The translations under genes were made by a program, and so were the position numbers. A model generated the notes under the pieces. It was given only the letters and a program-made list of their open reading frames with translations, did no database searches and was not told where the DNA came from. A DNA stretch of 64,000 bases from Parelaphostrongylus tenuis (lineage: Eukaryota > Nematoda > Chromadorea > Rhabditida > Metastrongylidae), in contig JAHQIW010003741.1 in NCBI GenBank assembly GCA_019055375.1, forward strand, positions 208,386 to 272,385. The letters are read 5' to 3'. This document shows positions 26,001-34,930 of the stretch, in pieces; the stretch's first letter is position 1, and each line of letters starts with the position of its first letter.

Positions 26001-27083
26001 CTGAATAAATTCACCTGAACTACTAACGATGACAGTGAGCGGGATGATCCCTTTGTTGGCGGTCAAAATCACCTCGACACCTTCATCATTTAGTTGTTTT
26101 AATATCTGAAACTTCAAATTCAAGCTGTTCCTCTTAACATTCTGGCCTTTTCGTTCTTTATGGACAGTTATATACATATATGCATATGTAAATAAATAAA
26201 TAAATAAATATATATACCCAATAATGTGGAGTGCTGTGCAAAAACATTTGCGTCGCGTCGCGCAGACAACGCGTTACAGCGTAAAAAAAGAAAGCTGTGC
26301 AAAACGAGCGTCGGTTGTGCAACGTATAGCATACGCTCTGGGAAAGAGTGAGATCTGGGTTTGAACGCGGCTAACGCAAGTGTTTTTGCACAGCACTCCA
26401 CATTATTGGGTATACCAAAACATCAGAACACTGTATACGCCGGTTCTAACGTAATTAGTTTTGTCGCCCTTCATCAATTATTGATTCCAGTGGTGATTTT
26501 GAGAGCAGAATGGCATTTCGCCCCAAGCATAAATGCGATGAATTGTTTGATTAGCTTCATAGGCATGTTTGAATGAATAAAACTGCTGTATTCGACAAAC
26601 AAGCCATTGAAACCACACTGTAGGTTCCGCGTCTGGTTATTATTTTCGATGTTTTCGTCAATGAATTGAAGTACTTGATGAAATTTTAACTGGTCCAATT
26701 TATTCTACTTTCAGCCGATTTCTTGTAATAGGCTGTCAACTAGGTAACCATTGGACTACGTGGTACAGACTAAGTGACATTGAGGATTTAGAATGTGACA
26801 AAAGAATTGAGTGAGGCGGTCTATGTCATTTTTTTAAAAGTTCGTTTCACTTTCAATGCATCAACTGCGCCAAATCGATAAAATTTGTATCATAATTGTA
26901 AATCTTTGCTCGGATAAGATTTATACGTAATCGTACCTGGTCTTCTTTGAAAATTTCGTCCAGTTTCTCTCGCTGAGCCTGTATGCCTCGTCGTCGGCTG
27001 TCAGCATTGTAAGCTGTTTCGAAGTTTGCTTGTTTGGCGAACGAAAGAGAACGAGTATATGGATACTTTATTTCTTTCTGCAT
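2027..27083 (-). CDS. cat-2: Tyrosine hydroxylase (biopterin-dependent aromatic amino acid hydroxylase), 14-exon model
   Basis: Converts tyrosine to L-DOPA using tetrahydrobiopterin, O2 and iron, the first step of dopamine synthesis in cytosol of dopaminergic neurons. Exons (5' to 3'): 27083-26937, 26105-26015, about 21106-20891, 14936-14848, 13444-13377, 11572-11462, 9140-9055, 8777-8692, 8592-8473, 7281-7225, 5126-5031, 4971-4838, 2354-2284, 2082-2027. All junction phases agree, giving a model of about 475 aa. Seen: PWFPR start of the catalytic core, [30 protein letters not shown] with both iron-ligand histidines (about residues 319 and 324), FIIEFGLC with the ligand glutamate (about 364; spacing 5 and 40 as in rat enzyme), [19 protein letters not shown] and [11 protein letters not shown]. 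The FDPAVTAVQ and HSPEPD signatures fit tyrosine hydroxylase better than phenylalanine or tryptophan hydroxylase; subtype assignment is from family memory. Odd: a GC donor at 8691, RPF reads RDF, short C terminus. Introns are loaded with repeats. Confidence 0.92.
2284..2354 (-). CDS. cat-2: cat-2 exon M
   Basis: After a 2.5-kb intron, acceptor tttatttcag leads to [20 protein letters not shown] then VEV, the last conserved block of the catalytic domain. The near-invariant RPF of the family reads RDF. The donor T|GTATAA gives phase 1; an alternative GAG|GTTTGT is four nucleotides earlier. Confidence 0.85.
3520..3980 (-). mobile_element. Mariner transposase C-terminal relic
   Basis: Minus-strand frame reads [19 protein letters not shown] then RFLNG, the catalytic PxYSPDLxPxDYxxF block of mariner transposases, with the third catalytic Asp kept as SPD. 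Frameshifts and a stop follow. Located in the L-M intron of cat-2. Confidence 0.75.
4838..4971 (-). CDS. cat-2: cat-2 exon L
   Basis: Begins HACSDKPEH after acceptor gtcacactgcag and continues [13 protein letters not shown] then [18 protein letters not shown] to donor AAG|GTATCG. An earlier AG at 4993 would add seven codons not found in the family, so 4971 was preferred. The usual acidic residue after YFVxxS is a histidine-containing variant here. Confidence 0.95.
5031..5126 (-). CDS. cat-2: cat-2 exon K (iron-binding glutamate)
   Basis: 32-codon exon [19 protein letters not shown] then [13 protein letters not shown]. The glutamate of IIEFG is the third iron ligand. The 59-bp intron that follows (4972-5030) is of the small nematode class. 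Confidence 0.97.
5810..6050 (+). repeat. Dispersed repeat copy (family R3)
   Basis: Shares the stretch gtgatacgttttatctgga and flanking sequence with copies at 31790-32115 and 48640-48840 (all read on plus). Related pieces occur at 24830-25140, 42530-42575 and 49130-49450. No transposase is visible, so it is a non-autonomous repeat of unknown class. Confidence 0.5.
7225..7281 (-). CDS. cat-2: cat-2 exon J
   Basis: 19-codon exon [19 protein letters not shown], the classic family block after F-x-Q-x-S-Q. Acceptor ttctttcag, donor AAT|GTGAGC, phase 0 both sides. Confidence 0.96.
7548..7715 (+). repeat. Dispersed repeat copy (family R1)
   Basis: Sequence like ctccttgcaaattcgagtat followed by a G/C-rich tail recurs at 16725-16880, 28000-28170 and 39508-39600. 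Chance open frames over it look alike between copies ([13 protein letters not shown] versus [13 protein letters not shown]), which could mislead gene finders. Confidence 0.65.
7770..8064 (+). mobile_element. tRNA-derived SINE, plus copy
   Basis: The first 70 nt (7770-7839) form a tRNA-like unit: GAGCGC pairs with GCGCTC at the ends, an A-box-like gtggcgcagtggttagaggt and a B box ggttcgatc. About 225 bp of unrelated body follow to ctttatcctttaa. An inverted copy is at 41830-42119. Inside the I-J intron of cat-2. Confidence 0.75.
8473..8592 (-). CDS. cat-2: cat-2 exon I (iron-binding histidines)
   Basis: 40-codon exon with [18 protein letters not shown] followed by [14 protein letters not shown]. 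The two histidines of HELIGH are the facial-triad iron ligands. Phase 0 both ends; acceptor cgtttgcag, donor CAA|GTAAAC. Confidence 0.97.
8692..8777 (-). CDS. cat-2: cat-2 exon H (pterin/active-site region)
   Basis: Reads [20 protein letters not shown] then SLAFRAFQ, one of the most conserved blocks. The acceptor is tgattcag. The exon must end at CAG to join exon I in frame, which makes the donor GC (CAG|GCTTGT) rather than GT. Confidence 0.92.
9055..9140 (-). CDS. cat-2: cat-2 exon G
   Basis: Reads [20 protein letters not shown] then IRDVNEFLQ, equivalent to the N-I-P-Q-L-E-D-V-x-x-F-L block. Acceptor ctgcttatag, donor A|GTAAGC. The open frame continues upstream of the acceptor with a misleading HNANASAY reading that duplicates the end of exon F; the splice junction removes it. 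Confidence 0.9.
10613..10949. mobile_element. Fold-back element with mirrored tRNA-like modules
   Basis: Outer ends are inverted (tatacccagtgatgcacagt / cacaccactctacatcgt). Just inside the left end a 72-nt tRNA-like unit lies on minus (10649-10720) with perfect T stem GTGGG/CCCAC around TTCGAAT; inside the right end a second unit lies on plus (about 10841-10912). In the F-G intron of cat-2. Confidence 0.65.
11010..11240 (+). repeat. Diverged SINE-body repeat
   Basis: Matches the body of the 7770 SINE in the stretch ccttcgaggtctacaagttggtaccag but lacks a clear tRNA-like head. Located right after the fold-back element at 10613-10949. Confidence 0.4.
11462..11572 (-). CDS. cat-2: cat-2 exon F
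   Basis: Reads [17 protein letters not shown] then [17 protein letters not shown], the D-P-I-P-x-V-E-Y-T / H-x-C-x-x-Y block of the family. Acceptor aatatttag, donor TACAG|GTTAGT; phase 2 on both sides. Confidence 0.92.
13377..13444 (-). CDS. cat-2: cat-2 exon E
   Basis: Short 68-nt exon reading [13 protein letters not shown]...QYK, equivalent to the GF-x-D-x-x-Y-x-x-RR block. It follows HP of exon D directly; acceptor catttag, donor CA|GTAAGT. The split histidine codon (CA + T) completes YKHGTPIP with exon F. Confidence 0.92.
14848..14936 (-). CDS. cat-2: cat-2 exon D (start of catalytic core)
   Basis: Begins after an excellent acceptor (catttttcag) and reads [13 protein letters not shown], the first conserved block of the catalytic core, through [11 protein letters not shown] to donor CCG|GTATGG. 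Phase 1 in, phase 0 out. Confidence 0.92.
16361..16880 (-). repeat. R1 repeat copy with a 161-codon chance frame and C homopolymer
   Basis: The right part (16725-16880) is R1. It runs into a pure run of 14 C at 16869-16882. The long minus frame across it has no recognisable domain and shares its N-terminal third with R1 frames elsewhere, so I do not call it a gene. Confidence 0.45.
18310..18950 (+). mobile_element. RTE-type non-LTR retrotransposon endonuclease relic
   Basis: In shifting plus frames: [18 protein letters not shown], then [54 protein letters not shown]...EKGERPS and [12 protein letters not shown]. These match the order of blocks in the apurinic endonuclease domain of nematode RTE elements (N-EIDHI near the end). 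Stops and frameshifts are frequent. The copy ends near 18950, next to the fold-back element at 19013; no reverse transcriptase part is present. Confidence 0.8.
19013..19331. mobile_element. Fold-back element with mirrored tRNA-like modules
   Basis: Same architecture as 10613-10949: minus tRNA-like unit at 19049-19122, plus unit at about 19228-19299 (B-box-like ggctcgagtac), enclosed by inverted ends gtgatgtgcaagacttttgc / gcaaaagctttgcacatcac. In the C-D intron of cat-2. Confidence 0.65.
20891..21106 (-). CDS. cat-2: cat-2 exon C (ACT-like regulatory domain)
   Basis: Open frame that runs from about 21116 to 20891. MTKTIKDN...VETMEESSR aligns by eye with helix 1 and the H-x-E-S-R strand of the ACT domain, and [10 protein letters not shown] with its last strand. 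It ends in phase 1 (G), which joins exon D's TA to give the valine normally preceding PWFPR. The donor (GTCAAT) and the phase-compatible acceptor near 21107 are both poor, so the 5' boundary is uncertain. Confidence 0.55.
24830..25140 (-). repeat. Dispersed repeat copy (family R3), minus orientation
   Basis: Minus-strand frame contains IIQELESLA...FSKHPF, matching ITRELESLG...LLKTPF in the plus copy at 31790. The open frame of 101 codons has no recognised domain. Confidence 0.45.
26015..26105 (-). CDS. cat-2: cat-2 exon B (start of ACT-like regulatory domain)
   Basis: 91-nt exon between acceptor gaagtttcag and donor TCAG|GTGAAT, phase 0 to phase 1. It reads ILKQLNDEG then a hydrophobic strand [11 protein letters not shown], which fits the first beta strand of the ACT-like regulatory domain of tyrosine hydroxylase. 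The preceding intron holds a near-intact MITE (26213-26414). Confidence 0.55.
26213..26414. mobile_element. MITE with perfect 34-bp terminal inverted repeats
   Basis: Left end 26213-26246 (tatacccaataatgtggagt...) is the exact reverse complement of 26381-26414. The 202-bp element holds a degenerate tRNA-like core (gcgtcggttgtgcaacg ... gggtttgaacgcggc) on plus. It belongs to the same family as 10613 and 19013. Identical ends suggest recent movement; it lies in the A-B intron of cat-2, in an (AAAT)n/TA-rich site. Confidence 0.8.
26937..27083 (-). CDS. cat-2: cat-2 exon A (putative first exon, N-terminal tail)
   Basis: An open exon ending KEDQ at a good donor (CAG|GTACGA), phase 0. It contains an arginine triplet (SRRRGIQAQ) like the basic N-terminal tail of tyrosine hydroxylases. 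The in-frame ATG at 27083 overlaps a plausible acceptor (tttttacatgcag, exon then starting 27077), so this may be the first coding exon or an internal one. Assignment to this gene rests on strand, phase and position, not on a strong match. Confidence 0.5.
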
Positions 27084-30000
27084 GTAAAAAGTTTTATCTT
27101 ACTTAGTCATAACTTTTTCGATATAAACATGAACTAATATTTTGAAAAATATGTGTATTTCGGTGCTTTCTTCTTCCAAGTATCGTTTCCTTGCATAATC
27201 CTACATAAACGCTTTACCTATAGTTGATTGCGGGGCAGAAAAAGGCATTTGATAAATGCAGCCATTGGAAAAAATCAACGGCTTTATATATTTGAATATT
27301 TATAGCTAAGTATTGCAGTCTCTTCAGGAATATCTTTTTCTCCTTAACAAAAAAGTGCTACAGCTCATTTTTATCACCTATTTTCATCATAAAGGAGAGG
27401 GCCATGGTTGAGTGGTTGCTAAGTTCGTCGCGACGCGAATCTGATCCCTACCTCTCAACACTCTCCGCCAGTCAACAATGAACGCCGTTTGGAACGCCTC
27501 GGTCAAACTATTTTCGAGAGTCTAAGGAGATGTGCTCAGTAAATTCTTTACGGCATTCATGAAGAAGACAAAACAAATTTCTAGATGTATCGGTATTCGT
27601 GCAGTGGATAAAGTTGTGAGACGTATCAAATAAAGTGCTAGATAAAAGGACTTTGCGCGAGTTTACGGTTTGTCTTGCTGCTAGTGAGTAGTTTCTGATG
27701 ATTTTTCACAGAAGGCGTTTTATTATATCGTTACAAATCTCACATAGCAGCTGGTCTTATGTGAATTATGAACACAAGATACTGGTGAATCAAGCAAAAC
27801 TTATGGATACCAGCCACGCTGCACGCACATAGAGTTTTCAGTTCAGTTTCCTCTATAACAGTAGACATTCCATTTCATTACTTTATTTCACCCGTAAAGC
27901 AGTTTTTTCATACGCATGGGTTCCAAACTTGCGAATTTGCTTAGTCTTCTCGCTTGCTTGCAGACTTTGCCTTTTACACAAATGTCATAGAATACTTATC
28001 AAGCATATCTCCTTGCATTTCCGAGGATAGCAAGGCTGAACGTTCCGTAGGGCCCTTGTCATTGAAGCCTGGAGTGTTTGGAGGCTCTGCAACCATCCCG
28101 CTCCACCCGCATTCGGCGTCACTTGACCATGGCCTCTCCTCACCCTCCATTGCCCCACCCTTTCTCGCCAAACAGTACATAACTGGGTATTTTTTCTTGG
28201 TCCATAGGTAAGCGGGTGAGTTGAGAGCAGCTGTGCTTACAGTGCCACTTGGTGTTCTTGCTGGGAAGTTGGGCGTATGTATCTACCATTGGGTAATCGC
28301 CTGTACAGCATCAGAACAATGAGCTGAGATTGTTCAATGATTGAGTGAACTGAATGCAACGAGTTCAGACTCTTTTCGGCTCTTTTGATCAATCGTTTTT
28401 AAATTTGCTGCTGTACATGTTTCAAGGTGGTCGCGCTGTAATTTATTTCGAAACGAAAACTATTTATTTATGAAATGAAACTTAGAGTGAAATTGAAAAA
28501 AGTGAAATTTATTTATCCAGCAGTGAATGGAAATTTAGAAACAACCTTGTTGTGGACTCGTTTAGATACTCATTTGCTCAGTGCTGACAACTTGAGGTCG
28601 ATAATTATATTAGGAGATGATTAATAAGTAAATAAAGCTTTGAAACACAAAATTAGCCAGGGAATGGATCTAAAAACCCACTTTCACACCGGCCATGAGA
28701 ATAGCAGAAATCTCAATGTTGAAAACCTCTTCCTCGAAATTTGAAATGTCAAAAGAAAGTTCAGGGCACCAAGAATTTGATCTAAAATGATAAGAGCCAC
28801 AAATCTGTGGTTTTGCGTAGAAGATTAAGTGAAGAAAAAGTGTTATCACTCAACCTTTGATCAATCTAGGGCAACTGTGTTGGTAATCTTATCTATGGTC
28901 CTTCTTTGCAACAAGTTCGGTGGCGAGTTCTCCGTCCAAACAATCGTGTGATTGACGCGTTGGTTATGTCGAACAGTGCCTTTAACAACATTCACTAGGT
29001 CACGTTTCAATTAGTTTTGAACATACTGGACGACAAAACACGGTTGTAACGCTTTCGGATAAGATGTGATTGACTGGCTGCAACTATGTAAGCCTATGTG
29101 TCATTGTGAATGCAAAACTAGTAATAACAGGGAGTAAGTGAAGATTGAAGAAGAAGGATATCAAAGGAGCAAGATATCGTCAAGACTAGTCATCTCTGAG
29201 GCTTATCAGGCTGTGTAGTATCTTATACGAACACGAAAGAAGACACGGGTTTGATGGAAAACTTGCACACGACCATAATTTGCCAGGCAACATTGCAGTA
29301 TAAAATACGAAAGATAGAGAAAGTTGGCGCCAGTGAACAGGAAAGAACTGTCCAGAGTAATGTAAAGAGCTTTTTGTTTCATCTTATTACACTTCCTCCA
29401 CTGTCTGGGCACAGGCCCATGGTCTGATATCTCACGAACAGCACCATTTTCTGCAATTATACAGAATGTGACATTTCTAAGTGTTAACTAACCTTAACAT
29501 AGGCCGTTATCATTTCCATCGAATCTCATGGGAAACAGATCGAATATAACAAAACAGTGTCCTAGTAGACAATATGTTTGACCATTGTTCTCTCGGCATC
29601 ACTTATCTGTACATCTCATGGCTTGGGAATCTGAACGCTGTAGCGAGTTAGCATTCCTCCCAGACAAGATTCCTATCCTTAATCTCCGTATACAAGCCAT
29701 GCCAGGAACTCCGTAGTCAGAGTCCTTCTAACGTTCCTACCATGCTATATTATGTGCATATTTCTCTGCCTCTTTGTCATAACTTCTTCTTTGAAAAAAT
29801 CGCTCTCGAAAGACTGTGTTCTACGTCCAGGCACAGCCTTTCAGAGCCAATCCCAAACAACCACAATGAAATCCATAATTCTGGTCTGCGAAGAGAATAA
29901 GTGATCGAATGTGTTATATGTCGGCGAAATACTGATACTGAAGCTTTATCATGAGAAGAGTATGCAAAAATTGGAAAGAAATAATTTAACAGCGATTCAT

Positions 30001-30640
30001 AAACGGCATAGATTCTCTGAAATTTGTCGATGCGTTCCTCCACACTAGAAATTCACAGACAAAGAATTATACAGAAAATTGCTCTTTTCTGAGTTATAGG
30101 AAGAAGCAATTTAACTTCTAGTTGGTGCATCTATTAGTTAGAGGAGCTTCGTGATGCATATGTTTGCTGGTTACCTTTAGCAACCAGTCCTCTCTGGTAC
30201 AACATCACCGTGCATTGTATATTCAATCAGAATCGGCCAGAAAGCTGACTTCACACATCTTTAAGACATTGCAAGTCATTATATGGACCAACTACTCATG
30301 CACTTTTGAAAGACAGCAATCCCATAACGCATACCTTTAAAATAGATTAATGTTGGAATTGCCACTCTTCATCCTTTGAAACTTCGTAAATGAAGAAGAA
30401 AGACTGTTGTGAAAAAAGCGGAGAGGAAACTGGGGTGAAGCCATAAAACTTAGATCAGGAGCTTTTCCTTACCTTATTCCAGCCATTAAACCTCTTATGC
30501 ACTGATATCTTTGCAGCTAAATTGAAGGCCATATCAAATCACTACTTTTGAGATATCGAGTATCAAATTCTCAGCAACAAATCGTCAATGGGTTTGGTCT
30601 GGCACGCTTATCGGCATTCAAAACCGATAAACGAGTAGCT
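27084..30640. other. Upstream flank of cat-2, no gene seen
   Basis: Presumed 5' flank and regulatory region of cat-2. Apart from an R1 repeat copy at 28000-28170 I see no conserved coding block. Promoter elements cannot be named from sequence alone. Confidence 0.4.
28000..28170 (+). repeat. R1 repeat copy
   Basis: Stretch tctccttgcatttccgagga and the G/C-rich tail match the copy at 7548; the tail here is the most C-rich part of the intergenic region. Confidence 0.5.
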
Positions 30641-30652
30641 ATTGAACACGTA

Positions 30653-30663
30653 TATACATATGC

Positions 30664-30710
<47 letters not shown>
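30653..30710. repeat. TA dinucleotide microsatellite
   Basis: Run of TA with a few C interruptions, ending ccctttgcgga. The end resembles the ctttgcggcg that borders the TA core of the palindrome at 31526, so both may derive from one element. Confidence 0.8.
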
Positions 30711-30712
<2 letters not shown>

Positions 30713-31525
30713 TGCGGACGATGAGAGGGTCATCATGGCCTTCAAATCGGCGCGTCGTTCGGACAGTTACGAGAGTGCGTGCCTAATAGAAATTCGGGTC
30801 TCAGAGGAACATTATCACCAAAAAATAATATAATATCACTAATTAAACTTCTGTATGAATAATTTCAGCAGGATTAACGCCAAGAACTATCAAAATCTTG
30901 CCTTTCGCGAAGGAAAAAACCGCATCCTTGCGAGAAGGAATGTATTTCCAGATGTATTGAACATTTTCTTTTACCTTTTTGATGTTTTTGTTGTCAATAG
31001 ATAGCTTAAAAATTTTTATTTTATTAATAAACTTACTTTGTGAGAAGATTACCATAGCACGTTCTACAAGTGCATTAAACAAAACGTTTTGCAATCGCAG
31101 TCTATTTTCTCTAATTCAAGCGGATTTTTTGGGATCACGTAATTAGATTCAAAATCTTTCAAGCTTTATTGTCAAGAACAATCAAATTCTCATTGAAAGG
31201 ACCTTTGTAAAAGTATTTTTAAAAAGAGTTTTGGATAAGTATAAATAAATATGACAGAAATGTTTGATAAAGGTTCTAAATACAGCCTGTCATAAATACT
31301 TGGATTTTCCCTTTGAAATTCGGATTATAAATGAAGCGATTGCGTTACTTCTGACATAAATAATCTTCCTGAAGTATGTTTGATTACATTTAACCATCTA
31401 CTGACACATAAATCACATTTATTGACAAAAAAAGTATATATTTTATTAGAAAGCTGCCACACTAATATTGAAGGGATTGCCGGCAGCCTCGCTTCGTAGC
31501 CGTCCGAACCGCGCATCAGCCGAAA

Positions 31526-31606
31526 GTGGCGACGCCGCCGCAAAGATATATATATATATTTTTTTATACATATATTTGTATATATATATCTTTGCGGCGT
31601 CGCCAC
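31526..31606. repeat. Short perfect palindrome with TA core
   Basis: Arms gtggcgacgccgccgcaaag / ctttgcggcgtcgccac flank an A/T-only core of about 45 bp; arms differ by one gcc unit. Likely a small fold-back element or microsatellite-bearing MITE. Confidence 0.75.
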
Positions 31607-31789
31607 AGACGCCTCCGTCCTTGCTATAATGCAGGGCTTAATGTGGGGCGGGGGTCACTAACGAGGAAGCCGAAACCTCCGAAACACCGATGTGTGGCCC
31701 TGGCCACCAACTTCGCTTAGGCTTTAAGCACTCTCTTTTTTTGAAATTATATCGAAATTGTTGATGACTTCTTTCTGTTCATCGGCATC

Positions 31790-32115
31790 AAATGAAGAAA
31801 CAATCCTGGTCTCTGGACAAAAATTTTCATAAGAGGTTGGTAATCACTCGAGAGCTTGAATCTCTGGGCTACTGCGTTTTTCAACTGCTTTTGAAAACAC
31901 CTTTTTATGAAGTCGTAAAATTTATCATGAAATTATGTTATACATCGGCAACGCATTTTTGGCTATTCGCTGAAAAGACGAATAGCATATCAACGTATAG
32001 AGGAAGTCTCGTAATTTTCGAGTGATACGTTTAATCTAGACTTTCTTTGAAAGCGGATAAAAAATCCCTTATTGGATAACAAATATCACACTTCAACGAA
32101 TACCATATGTGACGC
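31790..32115 (+). repeat. R3 repeat copy
   Basis: Best preserved plus-strand copy: frame with ITRELESLGYCVFQLLLKTP, then cgagtgatacgtttaatcta shared with 5938 and 48705. No protein family recognised. Confidence 0.5.
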
Positions 32116-32384
32116 GCCAACGTGATCCGATCAGTCGATGGCGGGCGGCCGCATCGAATCTACAGCCACCAGACACTCATATCGTAGATTAGCCGGTTAA
32201 CAAGCGCTCCGAATAAGTGAAACTCGGTCATATTTTTTACGATACACTGCAGTGTAACGGCCTTCCCAGAAAGCAAGCGCAGCGTTGCCTGGAATCTTAC
32301 ATTATGGAATGACTACTAAAGTTTGAAGAAAGAGCTCAGTTCTGAGAGCAATGTGCATGTGTGAAACACTAATGCTGACAGATA

Positions 32385-32530
32385 AATGGATTGTAGCATA
32401 GAAAGAGTTATGTCAAGACAGGTGTCGGTGATGCAACGCTTCGAGAACGCGCCCAAGGTGAAATGTGGTTCGAGTCCCGGCTGACGCGAAAATTTTGCAC
32501 ATCACTCTATATCAAAGGGTACATCTGTAA
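32385..32530 (+). repeat. tRNA-like element fragment
   Basis: Single plus-oriented tRNA-like unit with B box ggttcgagtcccggc and the right terminal repeat (ttttgcacatcactctatat). Left arm missing; same family as 26213 and 37548. Confidence 0.55.
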
Positions 32531-34639
32531 TATCATAGTACCATCAAAAGAGGTCAAATGAAAAAGACTCTTTTTTGGAACACAAAAGATTCCCTTCCGC
32601 TAAAGCTTCAAAAGGATATTTCAGAAAACGGCTGTGTGGTGCAGTAGCCTGGAAGTTGAGCTTTCGAATTATTACTGTATGTGCAATGAAAAGTCTTTGT
32701 CTAATGAAAGGGATTGTTTCTACATCTTTTGTCAGCGTCTGACAGAAAGGAGTCTTATTGATTCCATAACTATAACATCAGCGCTTTAGAAATAACGAAT
32801 TTTTTGAGTGAAGCATAATCTCTTGATTGTAATTCAGATATGTCAAAGAAGAGAATTACATAAGTATTAAAAAAATTTCTAAGAACTGCAAGAAGAAGTT
32901 TGGGAGGGGCGTCAATTTTAGAGACAATAGAACTCGCTAACACTTTAGGTGTTGGGTACATAAAGCACAAATAGGAGTGGCTTTAAACTAGTTCTGAATC
33001 GACTGTTTTTAAGAGAGACTGAGCACAAATTATCAAACTTAGCACTTTCCACGCTCATCCTACAGTATCACAGGCGCTGTGTGGTTCTTATGAGCCATTG
33101 CACTTCTTGTACCTAATAACTTCCGGAGCGTGTATCATGGCAAGGAATAATGACGTCCGGTCTGAGAAGTATTGCTATGAGATGCCATTGAATCACCATG
33201 AAGTTTGAAAGAGTAATGATATTGCAAATGTTATGAGTGACGGTGAAATACTATTCTAAACCGTGTCCATTTCACATTTACTTCATTTCACAAACTATTC
33301 ATAGCACCTTCCTGACTGTTTCTAATGAAAAGCATGGTCGTGCCTCGACTTATATTACCAGAATTCTATTAATTCCATGACCATACTTCCTCAATTCTTA
33401 CTTTCACTTAAATTCACCACTTCACGTAACGCATTCCTTTCAAAGCTAATTAAATGTCCATTTAGTAGTAGATGTTTATTACCTTATACGGAAATAGTTG
33501 CAAAAATTTAGTCTTTGCTATGATGTACCAGTCTCAGCTCAAAATAAACTTTCTAATTCAAATGAATCTTAATCCACTTTACATAATTTCCTTACGAGCA
33601 AGCCACATTTGCTCAATTCGGCTAAACAACACTGAAATTACGGAGAGTCGAAAAACTATGAACACAGTTCTGGATTCTCTAACCCTTCTCAAGCAATAAT
33701 AGCATAGGAATTTGCTAAAATACTTAGAAAAGTGTCGAGCAATAATCGCACAGGAACTTGTAAAAATACTTGGAAAAGTGTCGATGGATGTTAGACCAGA
33801 CAAGTGTTACCCGGTCGTGCGGAATGAATTTATGTGTTGAAGTGGAGGAAGATTGGTGTCTTTCTCTTGAATAGCTCGAACCACACCCGTTGAAGTTTCT
33901 GATGCAATCCATAATTGCACGCAGTTCTATGTAATGACCGTTTTTACCCAGATTTTGTGAGTTGCGATAAATCATACCAATAACAAACCACCTAATGATC
34001 GGTGCAATTCTTTTTTGGCAATTTCTGCCCTTAAAGACTACTGCGGAGCCTCACTGCGATCGAGCTACTGAGCAAATTGTCACCAACTATCGAAGAAAAT
34101 CTATTTCTCATTACAAGTTACAATTTGGCTAAGAAGAAAGCACTGACAGTACCTCAACGACGGCGTTTTTGAGTGGTATCCAGAGTTTTAAAGAGTGCGC
34201 CATCAGTTTGTCGAATATCTCCGGCGCTTTGAATTCTGTTAGTATTCGGAAATACTTCAGATGCTCACGTTGAATTCTTCTGCAAGTTCTCGGATATTGT
34301 ACGTGTGCTACAATAAAACCTCTACTTGGGCCGTTGTCAGCAGCAGTACATCTACGACGTGCCCCAACTTCAGAGTCTAATTTGCCAAGAGGTTTTTTTA
34401 CAAAGCAATATCGCGTCATGCACTCGTTAATACTTCCTTATTCTCTTATCACATTCATGTTGGTCACTTGAACTGCACAGAACAGTTTAACATTACGGGA
34501 ATGATTTTGTAGTGCTTGATGTTTTGATCTTTGAACCTCTATTTTTTGATTTTTCAAAAGCACAATTTCTGATGTAATGCATTCACACAAAACGGAAGTG
34601 AATAAAATGAGCTCCTTAGTGATTCACAATACAGAACGC

Positions 34640-34930
34640 TACACCACCGAGACACATTTGCGTCACCACTCATTCTTCAACATCTCTATGTTGGCTATCA
34701 GAATTGTAAGATCATCAACTGCAAAAATATCAGAATTCTCGAGTATTATATCTAACAGTGGCTATCAGCTCAACTGGGTTTATAAAGCGAAATCGCATAC
34801 CCGATCAACCTGTTAAAGGTTGGTGACTGATAGCTAACATATAGATGTTGAGCAAATGTACCTCGGTGGTGAGTGGTAGAGGACGCGCTTCTGGATAGAA
34901 TGAATCGCGGGTTCAATTTCCGTCCGAGGC
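34640..34930. repeat. Fold-back element with tRNA-like right arm
   Basis: Left arm around caccaccgagacacatttgc ... gttggctatcag is inverted as ctgatagctaac ... aaatgtacctcggtggtga on the right. The right arm continues into a 69-nt tRNA-like unit (34861-34929, CCTCGG pairs with CCGAGG; B box gggttcaatttcc). Confidence 0.5.
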
